The notes beneath the pieces were generated by a model. That model ran no database searches. It was not told the origin of the DNA and saw only the letters and a list, made by a program, of their open reading frames with translations. Below, piece after piece: positions 1 through 12,043 of a stretch of DNA of 64,000 nucleotides. Source of the DNA: Pelobates cultripes (taxonomy: Eukaryota; Chordata; Amphibia; Anura; Pelobatidae); assembly GCA_933207985.1 (NCBI GenBank), contig OW240917.1:102337438-102401437 (forward strand), read 5' to 3'. Numbering within the stretch: the stretch's first letter is position 1; every line of letters starts with the position of its first letter. Made by a program: the position numbers and the translations under genes.

Positions 1-736
1 GACCACTCAAGTGGAAATTTACACTTTTCTAAACTTGATCCGGTTAAAAATCATTGGTGGTGTGAGGGTTAATTATATGGTGGATATAATATAAGGGTGG
101 GGATACTAAAAGGAATATTCATGGGGAGGCCATAATATTACCCATGGCCCCCACCCTTCTAATTCCTATTTTCTTAAGCTCCAACAAAGAACAAAAAAGA
201 TCCCCAATAATTAATACAAATTAAACAGATTCACAAAAAAATAAATTTCAAAAATGAAGCCATCTTCGCTCCATGATGGCTCCCTGCAGACTGAGCTATG
301 ATAGTGGAGAAAGACCTTATATTGGCTTTCCAATGTTAAGCCAGCTATTGCGTCAGGTGGGATTCTTTTCGAATTCCTGACATCTCAATTTAGTAAATAA
401 CTCTGCAAGTTTTGATAAAATAAAAAAACTCTGCATTATAAACCAAGAACATCCCTACATTTTCTGTAACCAGTATGTGTTTTGTGTATTAAAAAGACAC
501 TCTTATATCTGTCATTTTAAAGCACCATTAGATCATAATATTACATAAGCACACCAATTTTACATGGTTTGAAATATCACATACATTGAATTTTTTTAAT
601 AGTGGTACTTGTGAGTTAGGAGAAAAGCTTGGCAAGTCTAATATTTCTAATGAATTGTTAAGAGGATTCGTAGTATACACTTTGTAGACCACATAGGTCT
701 CTTTTTTCAACTTAATATTTAGTCAATAAAAGTATT

Positions 737-817
<81 letters not shown>

Positions 818-917
818 CTGTACCTGTAACTTTTTAACTTTATGTTATGATGGTTTATGAAATATCAAATTTGCTCACCTAAATAAATTCAAGACAAAAA
901 AAAAAAATACAACTTAC
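1..917. other. Intron sequence 3' of exon s with (AT)n
   Basis: AT-rich intron with no recognisable gene. A pure AT dinucleotide run of about 76 bp occupies 740-815. The stretch 250-400 is slightly more complex, but I could not assign it. Confidence 0.7.
740..815. repeat. (AT)n microsatellite
   Basis: About 38 uninterrupted AT units. Confidence 0.98.
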
Positions 918-1042
918 GCAAAAAACAAAGCTGGTAGCTTTTTATCTTTTCTAAGTTCTTCAACAAGCATTGGAAAGTATTTCTTACAGTTCACTTGATT
1001 AGGATGTTCAACAATTCGAAGGTATTCAAGTACTTTTTTTGT
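918..1042 (-). CDS. DDX60: DDX60 exon s (most 3' in window)
   Basis: 41 codons plus two bases: TKKVLEYLRIVEHPNQVNCK, then FPMLVEELRKDKKLPALFF. The acceptor is CTCAG and the donor GC/GTAAGT. The reading continues beyond the left edge; the next exon is not in the window. Confidence 0.94.
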
Positions 1043-1299
1043 CTGAGATTTAAAAAATAAAAAAAAAAAACTGATTATTTACTTCTTTTTTTTTTCATAA
1101 AAATTTGATTTATTTAAATTTTAGGATCGTTAAAGTAATGCTATAATTGCAACGTTTCTCAAGATTATTGCAGAGCATAAAATACATAATCTGAACAATA
1201 TATGCTGGTGTACTCTAGTTTATTAAAAAAAATGCACAACATCAATATTTATTTCAGATATATATATAATTACACACATTTTAATTAAAACAAATGGAG

Positions 1300-1301
<2 letters not shown>

Positions 1302-1347
<46 letters not shown>
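1302..1347. repeat. (CA)n microsatellite
   Basis: About 23 uninterrupted AC units, 36 bp from the donor side of exon r. Confidence 0.98.
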
Positions 1348-1349
<2 letters not shown>

Positions 1350-1382
1350 TCCAAGCATTCAAAAATGTAAATCAATGAATAC

Positions 1383-1511
1383 CTTGTTTTCCTGGCCTTT
1401 TTCTAGCCAAATTATTAACTCTTTTTTTAGTATATCTTCATATTTGTTTGCATCATTTTTCGTAATGAGTAGTTTGTCCTTAAAGCATATGTTCTCTTCT
1501 GGATCCAGTTC
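1383..1511 (-). CDS. DDX60: DDX60 exon r
   Basis: 43 codons, phase 0: ELDPEENICFKDKLLITKND, then KKELIIWLEKGQENK. The acceptor is ATCAAG and the donor AAG/GTATTC. Confidence 0.92.
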
Positions 1512-2145
1512 CTTGATAAATTAGAAGGGTTCACAAACGACCAATTACAGTAAAACAGTGTTACAAAATGCTGTATATTATGCAAATTATACTTCAGTGC
1601 ACATGTTTAACCAATGCAAGTACTCCCCAACTGTAGTCAAATAAACGCAAATATTACTGCAGTACAGCATCCATACAGACACTGGTGCACAAAACAAAAT
1701 ATTCACAATGGCAATATGTACATAAATACTTTCTTAGATATTTTTCAACAAATATTGAAATAAAAGTTGCAAAGTGGTAATCCAGGCTGGTGGTTAGTCC
1801 TTCCAAGCAATAGAGATTTGGATCTAGCGCACACTATCTGAGTGGAATGGTTATGAGTGGTACTTTGTTTACTCTATTTTTGTGAGTGCTATTCAGATTT
1901 CATTTTAAAATTCCTTCTACATATCACAGTTTTGCACAGATTATATTTTATTTGTTGTTTTTAGGTTTTCATTTTCAAGATATTGGATATATAAGCAAGC
2001 AAAAATGCACTTATTACACTTGTGAATATTTTGTTTTGCACACCATTGTTTTTTTATTTTTCTAATCTTAATTAGAAAGGTTATTGATATGTTACTGAGA
2101 AATCACATGACTACATTAACAGGTAACATGAGTATAATATATATT

Positions 2146-2760
2146 ACTAAAGGAACACTCTAAACACCAAAACTACTATAGATTAAATATGTGTTTTTTG
2201 TATATAGATTGTGCCCCTGCAATTTCACTGTTGTAATGTCTGCGGTTTCTGAGTTAAATCACTTCTGCAGTACTCAGTTTGTAAGTAGTCCCCACCAGCT
2301 GGCCATGGGTTGGAGAAGGAGGTGGTTAGTTCCTACCTGGTGCCCATGGAGAGGGGCATAGTTAGGGGAGCTTGCCCATGGGATTTCTATTGACTAGTTA
2401 CTGCCCAGTTTGTTCATATGTAGATATGTATATTAAGTAGATATGCGCTCATCTGTCTCATGGCAGGTGGGAACATAGAAGAGGTTAAAAAACATTGCTT
2501 ATAGTAATATTTGAGTCATTGACTACCATGGGCTTTCTTCTGAAATTATTTGGAGCCTGCAGTGCAAAGGCCAGACATGGATTTTGCCCCATTTGCTGCA
2601 GAGCAATCCAGATTTTATTGGGTCACAATGACTGTGTTGTAAAGGTGATTTGAAAATAAAACTTCATAGGGGCTGTGTGAGAGCCAGGGGAGTTGTGACT
2701 AGGGCTGCATAAACAAAGTGATTTAAAGGGACACTCCAAGCATGTTGCTGTGGATATAAC
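2146..2760. repeat. Fragments of a TTAA-type MITE family
   Basis: AAGGAACACTCTAAACACC (from about 2150) and TTAAAGGGACACTCCAAGC (from about 2725) are two ends of the family whose full copies lie at 5152-5642 and 56406-57537. The segment between them shares the family's internal text (CTAGGGCTGCATAAACAAAG). The rest of intron 1512-3285 shows nothing recognisable. Confidence 0.6.
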
Positions 2761-3285
2761 ATGAGGGCCCTAGAGGTCAAACCATTTTAGAATTATTTTA
2801 TTTTTAACCTGAGGTCTGTCTGTGCATGTCCATGCTTGCACTACTTTTTATACACAGAGCCAAAAACTCCAACTTACTATAGCCCTTCTGAGCCAAGTTG
2901 TGCAGTCCTGGGCTACCTCATTTAATAAGAGCCAATTATTCTAAGCCAATGAGCTAAGCCCTGCACACACCACTGTACTAAATACAGTAATATATGATGG
3001 CTCACTGCTGTGTTTAGTCAAAAGCCTCTATAGATAAAAGTACATCCTAAAGATGGCCTTAAAACATATAAAAAAAAACTATTAAGTAAGGTGCATTTCA
3101 AGTAACGCATAATGCTATGTTTATTATCTTTACATTTAAAGTTCCCTCATTGAAGTGTATTTAAAGTACTATTTATACAAAGCATATCGGTTTACAGCAA
3201 AAAAAAAAAAAAAAGCTAAAGAAAATCTTGTTATTTATTATAATGCAAAGAATGATTTAACAAATGCATTCATTAATATTCTTAC

Positions 3286-3390
3286 CTTTACTCTGGGCCA
3301 CTCTGGCCATGCAGTCACCATTGTGTCATATAATCTTATGCTTTCCCGAGGAGAAAAAGACAGATCATTTGGGATGCCATGTTTCTTGAT
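3286..3390 (-). CDS. DDX60: DDX60 exon q
   Basis: 35 codons, phase 0: IKKHGIPNDLSFSPRESIRL, then YDTMVTAWPEWPRVK. The order TDH followed by an I..HG/YG stretch and LSPRESI is as in the human protein, so no exon is missing across the 8.2-kb intron. The acceptor is TTTAG and the donor AAG/GTAAGA. Confidence 0.95.
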
Positions 3391-3689
3391 CTAAATGAAA
3401 GAAAGTTCATGTTAAGTAATGGTATTTAAAACAATAAAACAGAATAAGAAGTCACAGAAAGGAGATTTTTGGGACAGTGAGGTTACATTTGCACACAGCA
3501 ATATAGCATGCAGCAATATAGCTTTTTAAACAGTAAATGCATTTGTTATGGTTCCTCACAATAAATTGGTGTTCAAACTAAAATAAATCCGTCTAGATGA
3601 AAAATCTTGTTCTTGGGCAAAACATTGGCTTAAATATAGAGTACAGAGAGTTGTCATTAATAATAAAATCTCCAAGCTAGACAAAAGTG

Positions 3690-4750
3690 GTAAGTGGTGT
3701 CCCTTTTGGGGTTCTGTTCTGGGACTGCTTCTATTTAAAATGTTTATAAATAGCCATTTAAAGCCATGTTTCAGTGTTTGCAGATTGCCCAAAACTCTGT
3801 AAAATAATACAATGTGAGCATGATCGTGTTTTGTTACAGAGGGATGTAGATAGATTGGGGGACTGCACTCAAATGGCAGATTACATTTATTGTAGAAAAA
3901 TACAAAGTTATGCACTTTGGGGTGTAGAGTGTACATGCAATTTACACCCAAATGGTAGTGAATTAGGAATATCAGCACGTGAGAAGGATTTGGGAGTGGT
4001 TATGGACAACAAACTAGTCAACAATGTGTAATGTCAATAGGTAGCTGCTAAAGCCAGTAAGGTATGGTCATATATAAATAAGAGCATTAATTCTTGGAAT
4101 GAAAATATATTTTTTTCTGCTTTCTAAATCACTGGTAAGACCACACCTTGAATGTGCTGTGCAATTTTGGGCACCTGTTTTAAAGATAGATATTAGGGCA
4201 CCAGAAAACGTGCAGATGCGTGCTACAAAATTAATAAAAAGGAATGGAACATTTTAGTTATTTAGAAAGGTTAACAAATTTAAATTTCTTTAGTTTGAAA
4301 AAACAGCAACTCAGAGGGGATATGATAACATTATACAAATATATTTATGGCCGGTACAAACCATTGTCTGGAAATCGATTCATAAATAGAACTATACAAG
4401 GCACATTAGGTCAAGCATTTGGACTGGAAGAGAGAAAACTTAGTCTAAGACAAAGCAAAGGGTTTTACAGTAAGAACAATTAGGGGAAAATATGGTCTTT
4501 ACAGATGTTTAAACTGCAATTGGATAAATACTTGCAAAAACATAATATACAGGGATATACTTTTTTATTAGTGGGGCAATAGCTGCTCGATCCATGTACA
4601 TATCTGAATGCCATTCTGGGGTCAAGAATGAATTTGTTTGTTACAAAATTGAAAGCACTACAAACTGTGTTGCCATTTTTGGATCTACAGCAAAAACAAA
4701 TATGAGAAAGGCTGAACTTGAACTATTTCCAGCTATGTAGCCTTTGTAGT
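3690..4750 (+). mobile_element. CR1-like LINE remnant, end of reverse transcriptase ORF
   Basis: Broken frames carry the C-terminal landmarks of CR1 ORF2: LGVVMDNKLV, a damaged [15 protein letters not shown] at about 4125-4175, then [20 protein letters not shown] and LRGDMITLYKYI at 4244-4350. Several stops and frameshifts show it is dead. It is 5' truncated and in the orientation opposite to the host gene. Confidence 0.8.
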
Positions 4751-5151
4751 GTAGTTAGGCAAGGTTAAAACAGTCAATGCGTTTCTGTTGATAAACTGTT
4801 AACTGGGCTCTCTAGACCTGGAATTTTTGACCACATGGACACACAGGGTGAAATGTTAGGTTTATTTATTCATAGCAATCTGGTTTCCATTTTAAATAAA
4901 GAAAACTATGATTTCGGATCAGTGTGTGATAATTAATGAAATAAGACTGTTTTTTCCAAAAGATCTATGTAATTTACTAGTATAACTGAGAAAAATATTA
5001 GTGTAACTTGACAACTGCAACATAAAAGATTATCCAAAATAAAACCTTTAAAGTCATGGTGCAAGTAGACACGCTGTTTTAAAGTGCTGCATGTCAGCCT
5101 CTAAAAGCCAACCCTGAAATCCATGAGTTAAATTTCTAACACTAGATTTAA

Positions 5152-5642
5152 AGGACCACTCTAGGCACCCAAACCACTTCAGCTTAATGAAGTGGTCTGG
5201 GTGCCAGGTCCCTCTAGGATTAACCTTTTTTATTTTATAAACATAGCAGTTTCAGAGAAACTGCTATGTTTATAATAGGGTTAATCCAGCCTCCAAATCC
5301 TCTAGTGGCTGTCTCTGACAGCCGCTAGAGGTGCTTGCGTGATTCTCACTGTGAAAATCACAGTGAGAACACGCAAGCGTCCATAGGAAAGCATTGTAAA
5401 TGCTTTCCTATGAGACCGGCTGAATGCGCGTACAGCTCTTGCCGCACGTGCACATTCAGCCGAAAGGGAGGATCGGAGGCGGAGAGGAGGAGCAGAGCTC
5501 CCCGCCCGGCGCTGGAAATAAGGGTAAGTTTTAACCCTTTCCTCTCCCCAGAGACAGGCGGGAGGGGGACTCTGAGCGTGGGGGCACCCTCAGGGCACTA
5601 AAGTGCCAGGAAAACAAATTTTCCTGGCACTACAGTGGTCCT
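5152..5642. mobile_element. TTAA-flanked MITE (piggyBac-like)
   Basis: The inverted ends AGGACCACT and AGTGGTCCT are flanked by TTAA at 5148-5151 and 5643-5646. An internal hairpin near the left end (CACTTCAGCTTAATGAAGTG) and a GC-rich core at 5410-5580 are present. There is no transposase, so it is non-autonomous. Confidence 0.85.
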
Positions 5643-6525
5643 TTAATCAGCAAGGTTGTTTTACTGTACTTTAAAGAGCATTTCTTATTAATTTTGTTGA
5701 TATGGCGATAAAATATATTTGGAAAGTTTTTAATGAAGGTGGATAAAAAAATAATAATTTAAAAACAAAAAAAAACTTCAAAATGATCATGATTTTGTTT
5801 ATTTAAACTAGATTTCTTTTAATATAATTTTCACTTTAAGATTTATTAGAATACAAAAGGAGTGGATCAGAGCTCTCCATCTAAACACACAATAAAAGAT
5901 ATATACGAGTGGCAGCACACCTAAAAATAGGGCTCCCTCACAGGCCCTATAACAAATGATAAAATAAAGGAAAGGTAGCGCCACTGAAATATAAAGATAG
6001 TATACTACTATCACAAAGACCAACTGAAGAAGTAGAAAATATATGCACAAAAGCTAAAAAGTCCAAAGTTAAAAAGGAAAAAAAAAAAAGTCTATAAAAG
6101 GTTGATAGATCCAGAGTAAGGAACCTGTCCATGAAGAATGGTACAGTCTTGATAGTAGGTGCATTCCTTAATGTAAAATCAATTCTTGGAGTTCATATGA
6201 AATAAAGTTGACAACCAGTGGTGCAGTATGTCCCAAATAGGGGTAGAATACAGTATATGAAATCTTTATGGTCCTACTCACATTTGATAGAACTAGCTAC
6301 TTAGATCTAGTGTTCATATCGTGCAGTGGTACAATCCCCACTTATGGGATATGAGAGGTCTATGTAGTCTTGCTTGATATAGGAACCATATATAAAAAAA
6401 ATTAAAAAAATTTATATAAATATATATATATATACATACACACCAATAGAAAAAGAGTGCACTCAGAAGGACTTCTTTGAAGAAAATATACTTAGTTTAT
6501 TCACAAATGTGTAGAATTTTCAAAA

Positions 6526-6580
6526 ACGATCAAGTCGACGTTTCAGTCCCAGAAGGACTTTTATCAAGACTTGATAAAAG
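6526..6580 (-). ncRNA. Hammerhead-ribozyme-like core (degenerate)
   Basis: On the minus strand: an 8-bp stem I (ATCAAGTC with GACTTGAT), box UUGAUAA (consensus CUGANGA), stem II AGTCC with GGACT and loop TTCTG, then GAAAC and GUC at the expected cleavage position. The first core base is C to U, so activity is doubtful. An extra A sits beside stem II, as in the 39.2-kb copy. Confidence 0.45.
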
Positions 6581-6602
6581 TCCTTCCGAGTGCACTCTTT
6601 CT

Positions 6603-7590
6603 TTTCAAATAATTTTTATTAAAGTTTTTTTTTGTATAACAAATGATAATAATACAAACATTGTATTAGGGGTAGGAAAGGAGGGGTAACATGGAAATGG
6701 GAAGGGGTATCCATCCATCAATGAAATAAACATATTAAAGTAGAAGGCAAAAGGAAAAATGTTTTACAACAATGCACTTTAACAATAAATATATCAAAGA
6801 CCATAAACTGTTTTGATTTTTTCTTCCCATTTATCCCAGTTGTATTTTAGTATTGGGAAACCATGCATATTGGCTCTGTGTGATAGTTCATGTGCCTTAT
6901 TTTCTAAAATCAAATTAAAAACTTCTCTGAGAGATGGCACATTTTGAGACTTCCAATGTCTAGGTAAACAGGATGTAGCAGCGATCAGAATGTGGCCTAT
7001 GATTATTTTATCTGATCTATTAACAGACTCCGGGAGTTTTTTAAATAAGGCTAGTTCCGAGGTTAAGATACTAATGGTTCCGTTCACTTTAATAATCAGA
7101 TCGTGGATCATTTTCCAATAATTAATTAACTTGGGGCAAAACCACCAGATATGAGCCATATTGCCCACTCCCCCACAGTCTCTCCAACACCGGTCAGAAT
7201 ACATATTGTTCATGTTATGTAATCTAGACGGAGCCAGGTACCAGCGATATAAGATTTTATAATGATTTTCAAAATGGTCGGTGCAGTACGAAATGCCTTT
7301 CAAACCTGTAAAGAAACCGAACCATTCTACTAAATCGTACTGGGCACCCAACTCCGTCTCCCATGACAGCATATGTTTTAATTTAACTAAGGGCTTGGCA
7401 TTATGAGATAAGTAACATAAGGATATAATACCTTTACTAGCGGGGCTGTATAAAATAACTTTCTCTAAAGGAGATATCTCAAGTGATTTATAGTTTTTAT
7501 CTGTTTCAGGTACCTGGTATAGTTCTTTCAATTTATCAATGATTATCATACATTCCAGTTCACATGCATTCGACAATCCATACTTAAGCT
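6603..7590 (-). mobile_element. 5'-truncated L1-type LINE insertion
   Basis: A 17-bp target duplication (CCGAGTGCACTCTTTCT) flanks it at 6586-6602 and 7591-7607. The minus-strand frame at 6794-7594 is open for 266 codons and carries the L1 ORF2 C-terminal zinc-knuckle-like motif CWRDCGGVGNMAHIWWFCPK. The A-rich 3' end lies at 6604-6640. Its intact frame and clear duplication suggest a relatively young insertion. Confidence 0.88.
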
Positions 7591-7689
7591 TCAATTTTTC
7601 CCGAGTGCACTCTTTCTATTGGTATACATTACGGCGAGAGCGAGAAAGATCTAAAGAGCGAAAGAGCGAGAAAGATCTATCAGACAGCA

Positions 7690-9100
7690 ATAGTGCTTAA
7701 AGTATAAATTGAATATCCAGAGGGGGTACACAAAGTATCTTCCCACTATCTTGAGTTACACAGTAAAGACCTTGCTTCTTTGGGATTTATGTCTATTTGC
7801 CAGAGGAGACCAAACTGGAGAGGTGAGAATAACTTTAGAGAGCTCAGTAGAGTAGAGAGACTATGGATTTTCGAACTGGATTCCCTTCATTCAAATGGCT
7901 TGAACCTAGATTTTGATTTGGCTCATTTTTTATAATTATTTTTCTCTAACTGTAGCTCTCTGGAGTTCTTCTCTATCTGGTGGGTTTCACACCATCAGGA
8001 GGTGCTGTTCTATTTGTTAATGGTTTGCTGATCCATTTGGTACAATTATTGATAAATGTAACTGTATAATGAAAAGCTAATACAATGTCTTATTTGGTAC
8101 TGTTCCCTATAATGTTAACTGATTTTTATTTTTTATAAAAAATATGTTAATATAGAGAATTGTGCTTAATGGACGTATTGGTTATGAACTAATGCCAAAG
8201 TGTTATATTTTTATATTATTGTTCTTTCACTCTTCTAAATTCACAGTGAGATTTGAGCTTATTGGGCTTTATTGCCCACACTGTGTATGGACGTTTTAAC
8301 ACTTCCGAGCGTAACAAATGACTCCGGACGCACGCTGCGCTCATATACCTGGAAGTAAGTACACTACGCAGAAGTGAAAAGATCTCCGGCCGCGACCCGG
8401 AAGTGACGCGCATGGTTGCCGCAAAAGTTCAATTGAAGAGGGGCAATGGAAGATATAAAGTGACACAAAGCCAGCTAACCTTTTTCTGCATTTTTGCCAT
8501 TAGGACATGCCCACAAACATTAGGACACGCCCACAAACATTAGGACACGGCCGCTGAGAGAACAGGTCCCGTCCTACATATTGTGTTCATATATACGCCC
8601 CTCCCCTTCTCTCAAGTCGTAAGGACACAAGCACACAAACTACTAGCCCCATAATCACTAGTGTCAGACCACGCGGTGTGGCCCATAACTAAATATGGCC
8701 GACCACGTGATCTTCAGATCCTTAATATCACCACATTTATATCTAAAAATAAGCTTTGTTTTTAACCCATACTGTAACACTACACTTGTACATATATTCA
8801 AAGACTTATGCATGTGTTTTATCCATTTTGTATGTCATAAAAACGTATTCATGACGTCATTTTGGGTTTTTTTTCTTTTTTTTTTTAAAAGATGTACATG
8901 CTCTATTTATACCTTTACCTGCCAGATTGTACTTTCTCAGCTCCACTTGAAAAAGCCAAAGGGTGAAATGCGTTGTGGTTTTTAATATAACAGTATATAT
9001 TTTTAATAAAGGTATTTTGGCCACTTTCTCTTTCGAGTTAGCCATTTTACATTATGTATATTTTAGGTTTTTTATTATCATCATCATCCTCCTCCTGCTT
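7690..9100 (+). mobile_element. Penelope-like element, 5'-truncated, C-terminus and 3' region
   Basis: The plus-strand frame ending at 7935 reads RVERLWIFELDSLHSNGLNL, DFDLAHFL, then stop. This matches the GIY-YIG domain tail of the fuller PLE at 40284 (TFWIFELDTVSPKGLNE). Downstream it has the same order as that copy: an AT-rich stretch, a CpG-rich segment (8280-8420), then a hammerhead-like relic at 8945-8977. Confidence 0.75.
8945..8977 (+). ncRNA. Decayed hammerhead-like core
   Basis: CTTGAAAAAGCC, then GGGTGAAATGCGTTGTGG, is a damaged version of the core seen intact at 61214-61248 (CTGAGGA, stem II, GAAACGCGTTGTG). It lies in the PLE 3' region. No activity is expected. Confidence 0.4.
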
Positions 9101-9239
9101 TTGTGCATATATTTTCCACTTCTTCAGTTTGTCTTTGTGATAGTAGTATACTATCTATATACCTCAGTGGCGCTACCTTTCCTTTGTTTGATTTTAAGAT
9201 TATAGTCCAAATGTTATTCAACATGAAATATGGATTAGT

Positions 9240-10350
9240 TATGGAGCAGGAGGCTGTATAACATTTTTGGCAAATTAATTCCATTAAATCGAACTTCTGT
9301 CTGCAGAGACAACATGCACTTTTCAGAGCAAATATGTTGTAAAATATACAAAGTTCAGAAAAAGACATTAATTCCATTGTTATTCTGTAAATCTATATAT
9401 AAATCACAATGATCACATTAACTTAAAGGGTTAATCAAGCACTATGCCCCTTCAGGGATTTAAATTGGCCATTATGCTTGAAGTCTGCATGTGCAGCTTT
9501 TCAATATGAAACGGTTTTTAAAACTAAACTGAAAGTTATCCTAGAGAAAATCTTCACCTGGTTGCAAAATATTATAGATAACAGCCAGCAAGTATGAGTC
9601 TTTTTGAATTGAGTCTTCATGACCGGTGATTTATTAGGATTTAAACCAACTTTATTTAATCAATTCCACCCTGCTTCCAATGAAGTTGTAGTCACAGTTT
9701 GGCTATTTTAACCTAATCTTTGCAGTTTTATATTTAGTTCAGTTCAATTATTTGTTAAAAAAACAAGCCCCTTAGATACGGATATAAAAGGAGGGAAGAT
9801 ATGTTTATCTTATCCTGAAATAGTACCTTTAGTTCTGGACTTTTAGAAATACCCCTTTAAGTTTTAGAACAGTTGAGGGCTCAAGCACCTGTGGGTACTC
9901 TACTGATATGAGAGCATAATGACCAAGCAACTGGGCACGTGCTTTTCAGGTAACAAGGTCTCACTTTGCATTATGCAATAGTCTTGTGTTTGAGCTGGAA
10001 CCTTAGAGTAAACCAGGACAGATTGCAGAGAGGAAATGTATTGGTTAGTTTCTCTAATCATTCAAACTGCACTAGTTACACCAATACTAGTTCTGCATAC
10101 AAAACATCGTTGTGTATTAAGAATTCCAAATTGGGTTCTGTGCTGTTATTTAGGTATATATTAATCTAGTTTGATAGCAGCTCAAAGCTGTGCTCACAGC
10201 ACGAGTTGCTCAAATTGCATTAATAAGAGAATAACTCTGGCAAGCAGACTTCTTTAATGCATATAAGAGGAATTTTTTTGGCAATTACCAGGAAATCATA
10301 TATGGTAACAGATGTGTTATACAGGTGGCATGTCATATAATGTCCATGGA
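9240..10350. other. Intron sequence, nothing recognised
   Basis: Moderately complex AT-rich DNA with no long frame, no inverted ends and no match to a family I know. Confidence 0.6.
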
Positions 10351-10354
10351 CGAT

Positions 10355-11386
10355 TGTAGCGGAGATGCAATATTTCCCAGGTTATCTCCGCTTATAATCC
10401 AAGTGAGGCTCAGGAACAAGTAAATAGTAAATCCACAGGCAAGGTTTCCAGCAGGTAAAATACAGCAATATCCCAACAGCAATCCCAATAACTGGACGAC
10501 ACACAGTTTCAGGAGCAGAACTGAAAGCTTTAATCCACAGTCTCCTTATAAAGCATGCTCCCATGCAAGGGAGGGGTTTACAGTAATTATTACAGCAGCC
10601 AATCCTGTCCTGGTAACCTCCCACACATCTCCTCCCCTCAGCCAGCATCATAATCCCCTTATCCAGTACAGTAATTCCCCCCGTTTCTGGATGTACCCCT
10701 AAACGTAGGGGTACCGCTTTAAATCCTACATCCCCAGATACCCCTGATCTGGGTGAACAACATATTCAAAAATCACCCAGGTCAGACCAGGGGTTCGGGA
10801 AATGTATGGAGGGAATAAAATGACCGACCGCACTAACTGAGATAGCCGAATGAGGTTCCATGCGAATGGGCCCTGCGGTCGGTCCTGGCATAAGGGAATT
10901 AAATACACGAAAACCTCTAGCTATAGAGGCTAGGGAGGGTTCGCCTGATAGAAAGAACCGAACGAGGGGCTGTTCGGTAGTTTGGAACTGAACGGACCAG
11001 GCTTGTGGAGGTCTCAGCGGTGTTCGCCTACTCGAGTGTCCGATTTTAGTTCCAGACCCTCGACGGCAAAACACCGCTGTTCGTGAGTTTTAAAATGGCC
11101 GCCGCCACGTGTTCGTTTGTCGAATGGCGGCCACCCCCGAGAACAAAGGACGGCTACTTACTAGTCCATTACCCGTTCGCAACAATGTTGCAACGGGTAA
11201 TTGAGGACACACTTCACACAGGGGAGGTCTGGTTGTTCGGTATTTTCATTCGAATAAACTAAGGGAATGAAACTACCGAACAATCAGAGGAATACAATTC
11301 TTTTAAAACACATAGAAAACTAGCAGATCACACGAATGCAGTAATTTCAAAGACATTTGCAGGACAGCCCAGTGCCATCCGCTACA
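10355..11386. mobile_element. Solo LTR (1,032 bp), gypsy-type
   Basis: It begins TGTAGCGGA and ends TCCGCTACA, with the direct repeat ACGAT at 10350-10354 and 11387-11391. TG...CA ends plus a 5-bp duplication define a solo LTR. It is GC- and CpG-richer than its surroundings. Text such as GCAAAACACCGCTG and AAAATGGCCGCCGCCACGTG is shared with the copy near 60780-60830. It lies 170 bp downstream, in gene direction, of the donor of exon p. Confidence 0.88.
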
Positions 11387-11561
11387 ACGATGTACCCCAA
11401 GGTCCTGACATTTATATAAAGCAACAACAGTTGTAAAATGAGCCATACTGTGTAAGAAACCATTTTTATTTTACATTCTGTTTTTATATGAACAATAATA
11501 AGACTACTTAAACTCTATAGTTATTGTAACATGCCCTTGTCATTGATATTATTCAACTTAC

Positions 11562-11671
11562 ATGATCAGTTGTTAAAGCTGCGCATGGGTGATAGGATTC
11601 AAAATTAATTTTTCCCTCCTGTACAGAACACATGTATTTTTCCAGATCATTGAACCTCTTGTCATGCAGCA
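11562..11671 (-). CDS. DDX60: DDX60 exon p
   Basis: Two bases complete a valine, then 36 codons: LHDKRFNDLEKYMCSVQEGK, ending YHPCAALTTDH in phase 0. The acceptor is TTGTAG and the donor CAT/GTAAGT. The next exon lies 8.2 kb away, across the CR1, PLE and solo-LTR cluster. Confidence 0.96.
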
Positions 11672-11753
11672 CTACAAAATTCATAAAAATAGGATTAAAA
11701 TTTATAATCACAATACTTCTGATGTATAAACTGATTAATAGTCTATACTTTAC

Positions 11754-11887
11754 CGAGGCGAACCCTGTAAGACTCCCTTGTTTTCACGGTCTTAGATTTT
11801 CTTCCTGTGTTTGCCCCTTTTGCTAAATTAGTACTTCCTATGAGTTCATCACTTTGCTTCCAGTATTGTTTCACTGTCTGTAACCAC
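11754..11887 (-). CDS. DDX60: DDX60 exon o
   Basis: One base completes an alanine, then 44 codons (WLQTVKQYWKQSDELIGSTN; a basic GRKSKTVKTRESYRVRL) and one leftover base. It is only 82 bp from exon p and 156 bp from exon n. The acceptor is CTAAAG and the donor CTCG/GTAAAG. Confidence 0.93.
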
Positions 11888-12043
11888 CTTTAGAATGAAC
11901 ATATGTAAATCCTATTAGATTGCATTTTAAGAAGAACATAAGTATAATCTGAATCAAGTGATGCTATTTTTATATTCAAATATTACAATCAGACGTGGAC
12001 TAAGGAATAAGAACTTTCAGTTGGCTACTAAATGAATGCTTAC

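Larger units (their letters stand above)
6441..7615. mobile_element. Hairpin MITE-like element split by an L1 insertion
   Basis: The left end CCAATAGAAAAAGAGTGCACTC (6443 on) and the right end GAGTGCACTCTTTCTATTGG (ending about 7613) are inverted copies. The element was about 185 bp before the L1 at 6603-7590 landed in its right arm. It contains a hammerhead-like core on the minus strand. Confidence 0.7.
5965..9195. repeat. Inverted repeat pair enclosing a 3-kb PLE-derived composite
   Basis: The arm at about 5965-6055 (AAAGGTAGCGCCACTGA, then AGTATACTACTATCACAAAG) reappears inverted at about 9105-9195 (AGTGGCGCTACCTTT). Between the arms lie a hairpin MITE, an L1 insertion, the tail of a PLE ORF and a PLE-type 3' region. 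The composite resembles the inverted, 5'-truncated arrangement that PLE insertions often adopt. Confidence 0.65.

Noticed and set aside
1294..1524. Plus-strand frame with a histidine-threonine run
   Set aside because: It translates the (CA)n repeat and then the antisense of DDX60 exon r.
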